Shown piece by piece: positions 1 through 7,368 of a DNA stretch of 59,856 nucleotides. Positions within the stretch are counted from its first letter, which is position 1. Each line of letters opens with the position of its first letter. The stretch covers positions 1 to 59,856 of the forward strand of contig CAYUVK010000018.1 of the NCBI GenBank assembly GCA_964448105.1, read 5' to 3'. The DNA is from CAVQBP01 sp964448105 (GTDB lineage Bacteria > Bacteroidota > Ignavibacteria > Ignavibacteriales > Ignavibacteriaceae). Made by a program: the position numbers and the translations under genes. The notes below the pieces were generated by a model, which saw nothing but the letters and a program-made list of their open reading frames with translations, was not told the DNA's origin and ran no database searches.

Positions 1-158
1 ACTTTAAGAAAATTAAAGCAGCCTAAAATATATCTAACTTCAATAAATCTAATTAATTAGTTTCTTCCTTACGGATGGCTATATTGATCACCCCATAAAC
101 ATTTTTGGTAAAATAAAATTGATTCCCTCATTTCCCCTGTATTTTAGCTAATGAATAT

Positions 159-1232
159 TTAATAGATTGCTTCCCTAATTTTTGCACTTATATAGTCCAT
201 CACCCAAACAACAAATGCAATCATTAAAACAATAAGTCCGACTTCATGCCACCTTGCTAATCCCTGATATTGCATCAACATTGTTCCGATTCCTCCTCCA
301 CCCACAAGACCGATAATTGTTGCCATTCGAACGTTAATATCCCACCGGTAAATTGTAAATGAAAGAAACGGGAGCATGATCTGAGGAACGACAGCATACC
401 AGACTATCTGAATTTTATTTGCTCCAGTTGCGGAAATGGCTTCAACAGGTCCTTGCTCAATACCTTCTATTGCTTCCGAATATAATTTTGCATTTGATGC
501 AATTGTATGGACAAGCAAAGCGATCATTCCTGCAAATGGTCCAATGCCGACCCAAACTGAAAAAATGATTGCCCAAATTAATGGTTCAATAGATCGAACA
601 AAGTTTAAGACAATCCTTAAAATATAGTAAATAGCAAAAGTTATCTTATTTTCTTTCATTAAATTTCTAGCAGTAAAGAAGCTTATTATTAATGTCGGCG
701 GTATTGAAATTAAAGTTGCTACAAGAGCTATATAGATTGTTTCTATCATTGCAAATAATGCATCATCAAAAATTCCCATCTGGGGTTGAAATAAAGAGTT
801 AAATATTCTTTCGGCTCCCTGTAAGCCCTCACTGCTAAATAATTCGACTAAAGATATTTTAGTTACAATCCATCCGGCTATAAAAGTTATATCAAATAAG
901 AACCAGGCAAAGATTTCGGTAGTCCATTTAGTAAATTTATCGTCTTTAGCTATACCAAAAAGTCTGCATGAAAGAGAAGTCCGGCTTGTTCCCCATATGT
1001 AACCTGCAATTATACTAATTATTAGAATTATTCCTATTTCATTCCACGAGAAAGGAAGATCACGAAGGTCAAGAATAAATTTTAAATATATAGCTCTTCT
1101 AACGACCAAAATTGAATAAAAAACGAAAAAAATATCCAACAAAACTGCTTTGACAAGCTTAAATTTATCCTGCCTTTTTTTATTTTTTTCAAGATACATT
1201 CGGGTTGATAATTCAATTTCAGGATTTATCAT
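159..1232 (-). CDS. phnE: Phosphonate/phosphate-type ABC transporter permease (PhnE family)
   Basis: Inner-membrane permease of a PhnCDE-type importer for phosphonate, phosphite or phosphate; the substrate cannot be read from sequence. It has 357 aa with a hydrophobic segment near residues 28-48 and several more helices. Toward the C-terminus is the cytoplasmic EAA-type loop (EAISATGANKIQIVWYAVVP) that docks on the ATPase, followed by a glycine-rich GLVGGGGIGTML stretch typical of PhnE. Its ATG overlaps the phnC stop as ATGA, so the two are translationally coupled. It is somewhat longer than many PhnE proteins because of an N-terminal extension. The family assignment is firm and the ligand is unknown. 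Confidence 0.9.
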   Translation of the reverse strand: MINPEIELSTRMYLEKNKKRQDKFKLVKAVLLDIFFVFYSILVVRRAIYLKFILDLRDLPFSWNEIGIILIISIIAGYIWGTSRTSLSCRLFGIAKDDKFTKWTTEIFAWFLFDITFIAGWIVTKISLVELFSSEGLQGAERIFNSLFQPQMGIFDDALFAMIETIYIALVATLISIPPTLIISFFTARNLMKENKITFAIYYILRIVLNFVRSIEPLIWAIIFSVWVGIGPFAGMIALLVHTIASNAKLYSEAIEGIEQGPVEAISATGANKIQIVWYAVVPQIMLPFLSFTIYRWDINVRMATIIGLVGGGGIGTMLMQYQGLARWHEVGLIVLMIAFVVWVMDYISAKIREAIY

Positions 1233-1990
1233 CTGATTTCCACCTCTTCGGCTTCCTCTCCGTAAATTGTCTTAAACCATGTTTCATCTATTTCCCCAGG
1301 CAAACCTTCATAAATAATTTCTCCTGCTTTTAATGCAATAACTCTCGAAGCATATCTTCTAACCAGGCTTAAGAAATGAAGATTGCAAATTACGGTTGTT
1401 CCTTTTTCTTTATTTATTTTTTCAAAATACTGCATTATAGAATTTGAAGTTGCCGGATCAAGCGATGCTACAGGTTCATCTGCTAAAAGCAGCTTTGGAT
1501 TCTGCATCAGGCTTCTTGCAATTGCAACTCTTTGCTGCTGTCCCCCGCTTAATGAATCAGCTCGAATATTTGCTTTCTCGCTAATTCCTACTGTTTCAAG
1601 ATTACTATACGCTTCTTTGTATACTTCATCGGAATATTTTTCGAATAAAGATTCAAATGTTCCCAATGAATGCAGCTTTCCTGTTAAAACGTTTGTTAAA
1701 ACGCTTCGGCGTTTTATTAAATTAAATTGCTGAAAGACCATCCCTATTTTTGCTTTAGCTTTTCTTAATTCTTCCCCTTTTATATGAGCAATATCTTTAC
1801 CCATAAAATTTACAGAACCTGATGTTGGTTCTATTAAGCGATTAATGCATCTCAATAATGTTGATTTGCCCGAACCACTTAAACCAATTACAACTAGAAA
1901 TTCTCCTTCTTGTACTTCAAAACTTACGCCTTTTAATGCATGGGTATCATTGTTATAAATTTTATGAAGATTATCAACTTTTAATATCAT
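1229..1990 (-). CDS. phnC: Phosphonate/phosphate-type ABC transporter ATP-binding protein (PhnC family)
   Basis: Cytoplasmic ATPase that powers the adjacent permease. All ABC landmarks are present in 253 aa: Walker A GLSGSGKST (36-44), Q-loop around residue 87, signature LSGGQQQR (147-154), Walker B LLLADEP (167-173) and the switch histidine H205. The start ATG directly abuts the stop codon of the binding-protein gene and the stop overlaps phnE, so the order phnD-phnC-phnE is one transcription unit. No phn C-P lyase genes lie nearby, so simple phosphate or phosphite uptake is as likely as phosphonate use (inference). Confidence 0.93.
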   Translation of the reverse strand: MILKVDNLHKIYNNDTHALKGVSFEVQEGEFLVVIGLSGSGKSTLLRCINRLIEPTSGSVNFMGKDIAHIKGEELRKAKAKIGMVFQQFNLIKRRSVLTNVLTGKLHSLGTFESLFEKYSDEVYKEAYSNLETVGISEKANIRADSLSGGQQQRVAIARSLMQNPKLLLADEPVASLDPATSNSIMQYFEKINKEKGTTVICNLHFLSLVRRYASRVIALKAGEIIYEGLPGEIDETWFKTIYGEEAEEVEIR

Positions 1991-2920
1991 TTACTTTTTC
2001 ACCAGGTTTTCAAATGATATGTGTTGTTCTTCAAGTAATTTCCGTAACTGGTCATAATCACTATCTTTAGTAGGAATTAGCCCAACAATATCATATATCT
2101 CATACATAGCTTTCTGTCCATAATCAGTATTTACAAATTTTATAAGAGCTTTAATAATTTTTTCCTTCATGTCTTTATCCATATCTTTTCTAAAGACCCA
2201 TGGATCATTTGGTATATCTTGAGTAAATCCAATAATTTTGATTTTCTTTGCAACATCAGGAAATTGTTTCTCAACCCGCATTCTAGCATCCAATATCTCA
2301 CCGGTCTTCGGATCAGGCGGAGCATAATAAGTTGCTCCTGCTGCAACTTGTCCCTGGTAAACCATAGTAACTACATTGTCATGTCTCATTGCAAAAACAG
2401 TTTCACTAGGTTTTATATGCATCCTATTAAGCATAGCTTTAGGTAAAATATATCCTGAAGTTGAAGAAGGATCGACGTACGCAAAACTTCTGCCATTGAT
2501 ATCTTGAAGACTATCAATCCCGGAATCAATCCTGGTGATAAACTGTCCTTTATAACTTGTCTGATTATTATCCCGGACAATTCTTAATTTCGCTTCAGCT
2601 CCATATTTTGCATGCGCCATTAAATACGAAAACGTGTTTATTGCAGCGATATCAACTTTACTGGTTCCAAAAGCTTCAACAACTGCAATAAAACTTGCAG
2701 GAACAGCAGTTCTATAATAATATCCTGTCTCTTTTTCCAGGAAATCAACCAAAGCTTTCGCATTAAACGATATTCTTTTAGCATCTACAGAAGGTGTAAA
2801 ATAGATCTTAATCGGGTTGGATCTCGTGCCTAATGCTCCTTCATTTAAATCCCTTGCCGAAGAATAGACTATAAATGCAATAATTGGAATAATATATAAC
2901 AAGTATTTAAATATATTCAT
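1991..2920 (-). CDS. phnD: Phosphate/phosphonate ABC transporter substrate-binding protein (PhnD-like)
   Basis: Periplasmic or membrane-anchored binding protein of the PhnD/PtxB class. The reading frame is open from a TTG at 2977, but an ATG at 2920 starts a protein that begins directly with a hydrophobic export segment (MNIFKYLLYIIPIIAFIVYS), so I prefer 2920 (about 309 aa). The family pattern is seen in the IYFTPSVD strand, the VDIAAINTFSYL region, the YVDPSSTSGYILP ligand loop (serine- and threonine-rich, as expected for an oxyanion) and VAAGATYYAPP. It is the first gene of the phnDCE operon. No strong Shine-Dalgarno is visible at either start. Confidence 0.85.
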   Translation of the reverse strand: MNIFKYLLYIIPIIAFIVYSSARDLNEGALGTRSNPIKIYFTPSVDAKRISFNAKALVDFLEKETGYYYRTAVPASFIAVVEAFGTSKVDIAAINTFSYLMAHAKYGAEAKLRIVRDNNQTSYKGQFITRIDSGIDSLQDINGRSFAYVDPSSTSGYILPKAMLNRMHIKPSETVFAMRHDNVVTMVYQGQVAAGATYYAPPDPKTGEILDARMRVEKQFPDVAKKIKIIGFTQDIPNDPWVFRKDMDKDMKEKIIKALIKFVNTDYGQKAMYEIYDIVGLIPTKDSDYDQLRKLLEEQHISFENLVKK

Positions 2921-3167
2921 GAAATTTGGAGCAGTGAAAAATTTAATTTCTAAATATGCCAATAAGTTTTTTATCAATCAAATCACAGAAAAATATTTAC
3001 GATTTTTTAACAATTAATATGCTTCTAAAACAACAATAATAATTATATGATTTATACAGTTATTTTTTGCTTTTTATTTTAGATCCGAGGGATTACAGAT
3101 TTGTGATATATTGTACAAGACCAGACAAATATTAATTATAGTTTTATTTAATTAAATTTTAATTTAA

Positions 3168-3410
3168 ATGAACAGAGACTCGAAAAAGATTTTATTTGTA
3201 GGGATTTTAATAACCATTATTCTTGGTTTTCTTATTATCTGGATTTTAATTGAGGATCATAAATCATCAAATAAAACAGAATATAATAATTCTCATACCA
3301 CCAATACGGGACAAATGAATTATAATAAATTAGAGAATTATAGTTTTATAGATCTAAACAGTTTAATTTCCCCTGGAACTACTCAAATAAAGATTTATCG
3401 TTGGAGCTAA
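3168..3410 (+). CDS. Small single-pass membrane protein, function unknown
   Basis: An 80-aa frame with a charged N-terminus (MNRDSKK), one strong transmembrane helix (about residues 8-27) and a polar Asn/Ser/Thr-rich tail. I do not recognise the family. It runs convergently into ruvB and its last 32 bp overlap the ruvB 3' end. No clear Shine-Dalgarno precedes the ATG, so it could be a chance frame, but the topology is coherent and it begins in an otherwise empty intergenic stretch. Confidence 0.45.
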   Translation: MNRDSKKILFVGILITIILGFLIIWILIEDHKSSNKTEYNNSHTTNTGQMNYNKLENYSFIDLNSLISPGTTQIKIYRWS

Positions 3411-4404
3411 ATTTATTTTTACCGAACCTTTGGTAAGCAAGTGTAGTAGCTTCCCTTCCCCGCGGTGTTCTGTGAATAAAACCCTGTTGAATTAAAAATG
3501 GTTCGTACACTTCTTCAATCGTACCCGGATCTTCATTAACAGCTACAGCTAATGTTCCTAAACCAACCGGTCCTCCTTTATATTTTTCTATTATAGTAAG
3601 GATAATATCTTTATCCATTTCATCAAGACCAAACTCATCAACTTCGAGAGCATTTAATGCCTTTTTTGCAATATCAACATCAATAGCTTTTTTATCTTCA
3701 TAATCTGCAAAATCTCTTGTTCTTTTTAATAGGCGGTTTGTAATACGCGGTGTTCCTCTTGAACGTTTGGCTATTTCGTGAGAAGCATCTTTATCAATAT
3801 TTATGTCTAATATTTTAGCAGAACGTGTTACAATTTTATCCAGCATTCCAGATTCATAATAATTTAATCTGAATTTAATTCCAAAACGGTCTCTTAATGG
3901 TGAAGTAAGCATTCCAGCTCGTGTAGTTGCCCCAACTAAAGTATATTTAGGAAGACTAATCTGGACAGATCTCGCATTTGGTCCGCTGTCAATCATTATA
4001 TCCAGTTTATAATCTTCCATGGCCGAATACAAATATTCTTCAACAACCGGGCTTAAGCGGTGAATTTCATCAATAAACAAAACAGATTTTTCTTCTAAGT
4101 TTGTCAACATTCCGGCTAAGTCACCGGGTTTTTCCAGAACCGGTCCTGAAGTTACTTTTAATTTAACATTTAATTCATTAGCAATAATGTATGCAAGGGT
4201 GGTTTTACCCAATCCCGGAGGCCCGGTTAAAAGAACATGATCTAATGCTTCCCCCCTTTTTTTAGCTGCCGAAATAAAAACATTTAAATTATCCGTAATT
4301 TTATTTTGACCAATAAAATCATTTATATTTAAGGGACGAAGTGATTGTTCGTATGCTTTTTCCTCTTCAGATAAAGCTGGATTTGTATTTTGAGATTTTC
4401 TCAT
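3379..4404 (-). CDS. ruvB: Holliday junction branch migration helicase RuvB
   Basis: Hexameric AAA+ motor that drives branch migration with RuvA. The 341 aa match the usual length. Walker A GPPGLGKTT (61-69), Walker B with IDEIHR (111-116), the sensor region VGATTRAGMLTSPLRDRFG and the C-terminal DNA-binding winged helix containing GFIHRTPRGREAT are all intact. The last codons overlap a small convergent frame. ruvA and ruvC are not in the window. Confidence 0.97.
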   Translation of the reverse strand: MRKSQNTNPALSEEEKAYEQSLRPLNINDFIGQNKITDNLNVFISAAKKRGEALDHVLLTGPPGLGKTTLAYIIANELNVKLKVTSGPVLEKPGDLAGMLTNLEEKSVLFIDEIHRLSPVVEEYLYSAMEDYKLDIMIDSGPNARSVQISLPKYTLVGATTRAGMLTSPLRDRFGIKFRLNYYESGMLDKIVTRSAKILDINIDKDASHEIAKRSRGTPRITNRLLKRTRDFADYEDKKAIDVDIAKKALNALEVDEFGLDEMDKDIILTIIEKYKGGPVGLGTLAVAVNEDPGTIEEVYEPFLIQQGFIHRTPRGREATTLAYQRFGKNKFSSNDKSLFE

Positions 4405-4421
4405 AAAAATTTCAATATATT

Positions 4422-4454
4422 AGGTGCCAATCACTTTAAAGGTGACTGGCACCT
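4422..4454. repeat. Long inverted repeat between ruvB and the acyltransferase gene
   Basis: A near-perfect hairpin: AGGTGCCAATCAC and GTGACTGGCACCT around a short TTTAAA-containing loop, with one A/C mismatch. It lies just after the 3' end of the minus-strand acyltransferase gene and before ruvB. A good T-tract is lacking, so it may be a dispersed palindromic repeat rather than a classic terminator. Confidence 0.6.
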
Positions 4455-4464
4455 GCTAATCAAA

Positions 4465-5553
4465 TTACGTTACTACTTGTTTAGTTCTTATTTTTATTTT
4501 GTTAATTACCACAACCATTGCTGTCATAGTTAGAATCATTAAAACTGCTACACCTATCGAATTCCATGCGCTGAAACTTTGTGCAAAATATTGGTAGAGG
4601 CCCTTGTTCCACGCACTGCCGTATATAATAACAAGATGTACAACATAAATTAGCAAAGTATTTCTTCCAATTAAAATTAATATCTTTGGAATTGTTTTCA
4701 CTTCCAAACATATAAAAGAAACTACCGAATTTAAAACCAGTACAAAACCAACTCTTAAGAAAATTGTATAAATCTTTCCAATCCAGGCTCCTTGAAAAAA
4801 ATCATAACCGAATATATCAAACAACATTGCAAAAGAGATAAATGTAACTCCAAATATTAATAACATTAAACTAAATTTTTTTGTAGTAAATACTAAAGGA
4901 TGCCTTGCAAGATAACTGCCTAAAACACCGCCTGCAACGACATATCCTGCCCATGGAAACAAAGGGAAAATAGAACCGGTACCGGAATAAAAATACCCGG
5001 CAATTGGAACAGGCAAAAAGCTTTTCCAGTCAATAGTTTCAAAAAGAGGATAAAGACCGAAAATAATAGCAGCAGATAGACTGAATATTAAATAATCACT
5101 CAGATTAATTTTTTCAAAAATGTAAGCAAGAATCATAATGAATAAAATTCCAAATCCTATCGATTGAAGAACATCAACGGCAAAAAACACATGCCATTGA
5201 CCTGCGGATACATGCGAAAAATTGAAAGGAGATGGAGTTGGAAAACGAAGCAAGTATCCTAAAAAAACAAGCAGAAAAAATCGTTTTATTCCCTTTTTCG
5301 TTCTGGGATTTTTAAAGAATGTTGTGTTATTTGATCTATAGAGATATGTAAATATCGTTCCTGCCGTAAAAAGAAATATAGGTGCTGTCATTCCCCTCAT
5401 AAAATACCAGACAGTAAATATGGGAGATTCAAATGATCTATAATCGTTAGATAACAATGCATCGATAGTATGACCTTGAACCATTTGCAGAACTGCAAAC
5501 ATTCGCATTAAATCAATAAATATTATTCTACTCTTTTTAGGAACTTCAGGCAT
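4465..5553 (-). CDS. Multi-pass membrane acyltransferase (acyltransferase-3 / DUF1624-like)
   Basis: 362 aa, about ten hydrophobic helices. The N-terminal pattern FIDLMRMFAVLQMVQGHTID places a conserved histidine at the end of the first helix, as in acyltransferase-3 and heparan-glucosaminide N-acetyltransferase-like (DUF1624) proteins. These move acyl groups onto sugars or lipids at the inner membrane. No sugar-nucleotide or lipid A genes adjoin it, so the substrate is unknown. It ends 60 bp before ruvB with an inverted repeat between them. Confidence 0.7.
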   Translation of the reverse strand: MPEVPKKSRIIFIDLMRMFAVLQMVQGHTIDALLSNDYRSFESPIFTVWYFMRGMTAPIFLFTAGTIFTYLYRSNNTTFFKNPRTKKGIKRFFLLVFLGYLLRFPTPSPFNFSHVSAGQWHVFFAVDVLQSIGFGILFIMILAYIFEKINLSDYLIFSLSAAIIFGLYPLFETIDWKSFLPVPIAGYFYSGTGSIFPLFPWAGYVVAGGVLGSYLARHPLVFTTKKFSLMLLIFGVTFISFAMLFDIFGYDFFQGAWIGKIYTIFLRVGFVLVLNSVVSFICLEVKTIPKILILIGRNTLLIYVVHLVIIYGSAWNKGLYQYFAQSFSAWNSIGVAVLMILTMTAMVVVINKIKIRTKQVVT

Positions 5554-5660
5554 AAATTAAATTTTTTGTTTAGCAAGATAAGAAATCGATACTAATAAAT
5601 AAATAAGGAAAGAATTGAATAGATATTATAGGTTGCAATAAATAGGAATTGTTTAAAACA

Positions 5661-5688
5661 AGTATGCGGCGCTATTACACCGCATACT
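5661..5688 (-). terminator. Hairpin downstream of the calcium-loop protein gene
   Basis: Perfect 9-bp stem AGTATGCGG / CCGCATACT with a 10-nt loop, about 35 bp beyond the stop of the minus-strand gene ending at 5723. On that strand it is not followed by a strong T-run, so it may be a weak terminator or a 3' mRNA-stabilising hairpin. Confidence 0.5.
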
Positions 5689-5722
5689 ACTAAGTGCTAA
5701 CCGGATTCATATCCAGCTAACA

Positions 5723-6148
5723 TTATTTGTTATTTGTATTTTGAGCCCTTCTTCCCTTTGGACCTGTGCCGTCACAAGTTCCTGTTCCGCTGCCCGGACC
5801 ATAACCCGTTCCATCTCTTGGGCCTACTCCGCTATTTCCAATGCCGTCACCAGGTCCGTATCCTCCCATTCCAAATTTGTTTTTACTCATTTTTCCATGC
5901 ATGAACTTTTTGCCGCTTCCATCTAAAGGCTTTACATAATCGGGATCCTGACCATTAGGGATTCCATCACCATCAGCATCAAAACCATATCCAGCCTGGA
6001 AGTGATCACAAACGCCATCACCGTTCAGGTCGACAAAGGCTTTACCATTTTTTTTACCTATTGTTTGTGCCGTAACATTTATAGTTGTAAAGTAAAAAAA
6101 CAGCACTAAAACCAACGAAAATATTAAAGATATTCTTCTGCGTCTCAT
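5723..6148 (-). CDS. Small secreted protein with two DxxGDGxxxD calcium loops and Gly-rich tail
   Basis: 141 aa. A basic signal peptide ends near TAQ (26-28). Then come two EF-hand-like or thrombospondin-3-like loops, DLNGDGVCD (40-48) and DADGDGIPNGQDPD (57-70), and a Gly/Asp-rich low-complexity tail from about residue 93 (GPGDGIGNSG, GYGPGSGTGT). There are two cysteines, C47 inside the first loop and C125 in the tail. The FVD-GDG-CD module recurs in the gene at 12027-12332, and both genes share a sigma54 promoter and upstream dyad (see regulatory entries). Periplasmic or extracellular location and calcium binding are inferred from motifs. The molecular function is unknown. Confidence 0.8.
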   Translation of the reverse strand: MRRRRISLIFSLVLVLFFYFTTINVTAQTIGKKNGKAFVDLNGDGVCDHFQAGYGFDADGDGIPNGQDPDYVKPLDGSGKKFMHGKMSKNKFGMGGYGPGDGIGNSGVGPRDGTGYGPGSGTGTCDGTGPKGRRAQNTNNK

Positions 6149-6195
6149 GTTATTAATCCTTTTGTTTTTAATTAATTTAATTCAATTCATATTAG

Positions 6196-6210
6196 TCAAT
6201 CGCTGTGCCA
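6196..6210 (-). promoter_or_regulatory. Sigma54 (-24/-12) promoter of the 141-aa calcium-loop protein
   Basis: On the minus strand this reads TGGCACAGCGATTGA. The consensus is TGGCACG-N4-TTGC, so GG and the second G have exact spacing and only the last -12 base deviates. The predicted start of transcription is near 6186, leaving a leader of about 38 nt before the ATG at 6148. The same hexamer and the same TTGA variant occur in front of the gene starting at 12332. Confidence 0.75.
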
Positions 6211-6259
6211 TTTTAGATACTTTAAATTTATATGATATAATAGGTTAGCAAGATTTAAA

Positions 6260-6297
6260 TCGACTATAAGGACGATTTTTATCGACTTGATTGTCGA
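6260..6297 (-). promoter_or_regulatory. Tandem dyad, putative enhancer (UAS) for an NtrC-type activator
   Basis: Two 16-bp dyads of the type TCGAC-N6-GTCGA: 6260-6275 (second half GACGA, one mismatch) and 6282-6297 (perfect). They start 22 bp apart, about two helical turns. The block ATCGACTTGATTGTCGAG (6281-6298) matches 12441-12458 at 17 of 18 positions. The centre is about 80 bp upstream of the -12 element. Position, symmetry and tandem spacing are those of bacterial enhancer-binding-protein sites. Confidence 0.7.
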
Positions 6298-6346
6298 GCA
6301 TTTGTTATACAATTAATATAATTCAGGGGTGGATGAACAATAGGTT

Positions 6347-6364
6347 CAATCCCTAAAGGGATTG
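6347..6364. repeat. REP-like palindrome 1 (CAATCCCT-AA-AGGGATTG)
   Basis: Perfect 8-bp stem with a 2-nt loop in the non-coding stretch beside the RAYT-like transposase. Part of a cluster of four such palindromes between 6347 and 6655. Confidence 0.65.
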
Positions 6365-6401
6365 TGATTATTAGAGAGAGTTTTCATATTTTACAAATAT
6401 T

Positions 6402-6419
6402 TATTCCCTAACGGGAATA
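6402..6419. repeat. REP-like palindrome 2 (TATTCCC-taac-GGGAATA)
   Basis: 7-bp stem with TAAC loop; same TCCC..GGGA core as palindrome 1. Confidence 0.6.
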
Positions 6420-6580
6420 TGCTTTTGTTTTATATTTTGTGATTCAAGAAAATTGTTGGTTAAAGTATCTATCCTTAGACTTTTTGTGCTTTGATAGACA
6501 TTATGTATAGAAATATTTAATCCTGATATGGTATATGTTTTTGTTAATATTTTATAATTCTAAAAAGTCTGTTATGTCAT

Positions 6581-6601
6581 TTCAATCTCATAGGGATTGA
6601 A
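6581..6601. repeat. REP-like palindrome 3 (TTCAATC ... GATTGAA)
   Basis: 7-bp perfect outer stem TTCAATC/GATTGAA with an inner CTC/GGG-type pairing and a 3-nt loop; clearly related to palindrome 1 (TTCAATCCCT). Confidence 0.6.
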
Positions 6602-6635
6602 TATTTGTAACAATAAAAATGACAAACTAGGATCC

Positions 6636-6655
6636 TCAACTCCTCTAGGAGTTGA
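6636..6655. repeat. REP-like palindrome 4 (TCAACTCCT-CT-AGGAGTTGA)
   Basis: Perfect 9-bp stem with a CT loop. It lies just past the 3' end of the transposase gene. The in-frame extension of the transposase beyond its premature stop would end inside this palindrome. Confidence 0.65.
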
Positions 6656-6734
6656 ATTTACTTATAACTCTACTTTCATTAAAAACAAATTTCTCATTAT
6701 ATATAATTTCAATTTTTTTTAACATCTCAATATA

Positions 6735-7127
6735 TTATTCCATAAATGTTTTTTTAGCATGGTGTTTTTCCTGATTCCCAATATACTTTATAACTTTGTC
6801 TAAATGTGAACGTGAATATGAAAATACCCCATACCCCTCTTGCCAACTAAATTTACCTCTCATCCATTTCTGATCATTGATAAAATTAGTCGAGCATCTT
6901 TTAACTTCCTTCATAAGTTCTGATAATGCCTCAACTGGGTTAAGTCCAATTAGAAAATGAATATGCTTGGATATTCCATTAATTGAAATCAGCTTATGTT
7001 TTTTGTTTCTAATTATTCCCGTTATGTATTTGTATAAATTCTCTTTTTTATCTTCGGGAATTAGACAGTGCCTTCCTTTAACAACTATTACTATCTGGAT
7101 GTAAATTTGTGTATAAGTGTTAGCCAT
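6735..7127 (-). pseudogene. IS200/RAYT-type Y1 transposase, C-terminus cut by a nonsense codon
   Basis: HUH single-strand transposase of the IS200/TnpA-REP family. The HUH motif is HIH (residues 55-57), the expected catalytic tyrosine lies in KYIGNQ (Y115), and the family pattern MANTYTQIYI...WQEGYGVFSYS is clear. It stops after 130 aa at ...KKTFME. If the TAA at 6735-6737 is read as a sense codon, the same frame continues YIEMLKKIEIIYNEKFVF, which looks like the normal family C-terminus (typically EEYIEMLKKF.. and so on). A single GAA-to-TAA change probably truncated it. No insertion-sequence ends or target duplications were recognised. Four REP-like palindromes lie immediately downstream, suggesting a RAYT rather than an autonomous IS. 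Catalytic residues survive, so residual activity cannot be excluded. Confidence 0.8.
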
Positions 7128-7368
7128 GTGTTACCCCTAATTATTTTTAATATGTTTTTAATTATAAAAAATCGTTCGGTTAATTACAAAATCTCTTCAT
7201 GGATAATAAATTATTGAAATTATGATTAATGTTAATTTGTCAATTCAGTTAAAACTTAAAATTTAGATTCTATTGTTCTTGAAAAATAATTACCGAATCT
7301 TTCTTAATTAATAAGAATCAAACCAAATGAAATGTTAAATTAATGGTAGGGATTTTATAATTTTATAA

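Larger units (their letters stand above)
6149..6734. other. Non-coding stretch with promoter, enhancer and palindrome cluster
   Basis: The 586 bp between the calcium-loop gene and the transposase hold, in order, the sigma54 promoter (6196-6210), the tandem dyad (6260-6297), four REP-like palindromes (6347-6655) and the in-frame remnant of the transposase C-terminus (about 6642-6734). No further gene is evident. Confidence 0.6.

Noticed and set aside
436..627. Plus-strand frame inside phnE and many similar opposite-strand frames elsewhere
   Set aside because: They lie entirely within well-supported genes on the other strand and show no family features.
6347..6655. CRISPR array
   Set aside because: The four palindromes differ in sequence and spacing and no cas genes are present; they fit REP elements.
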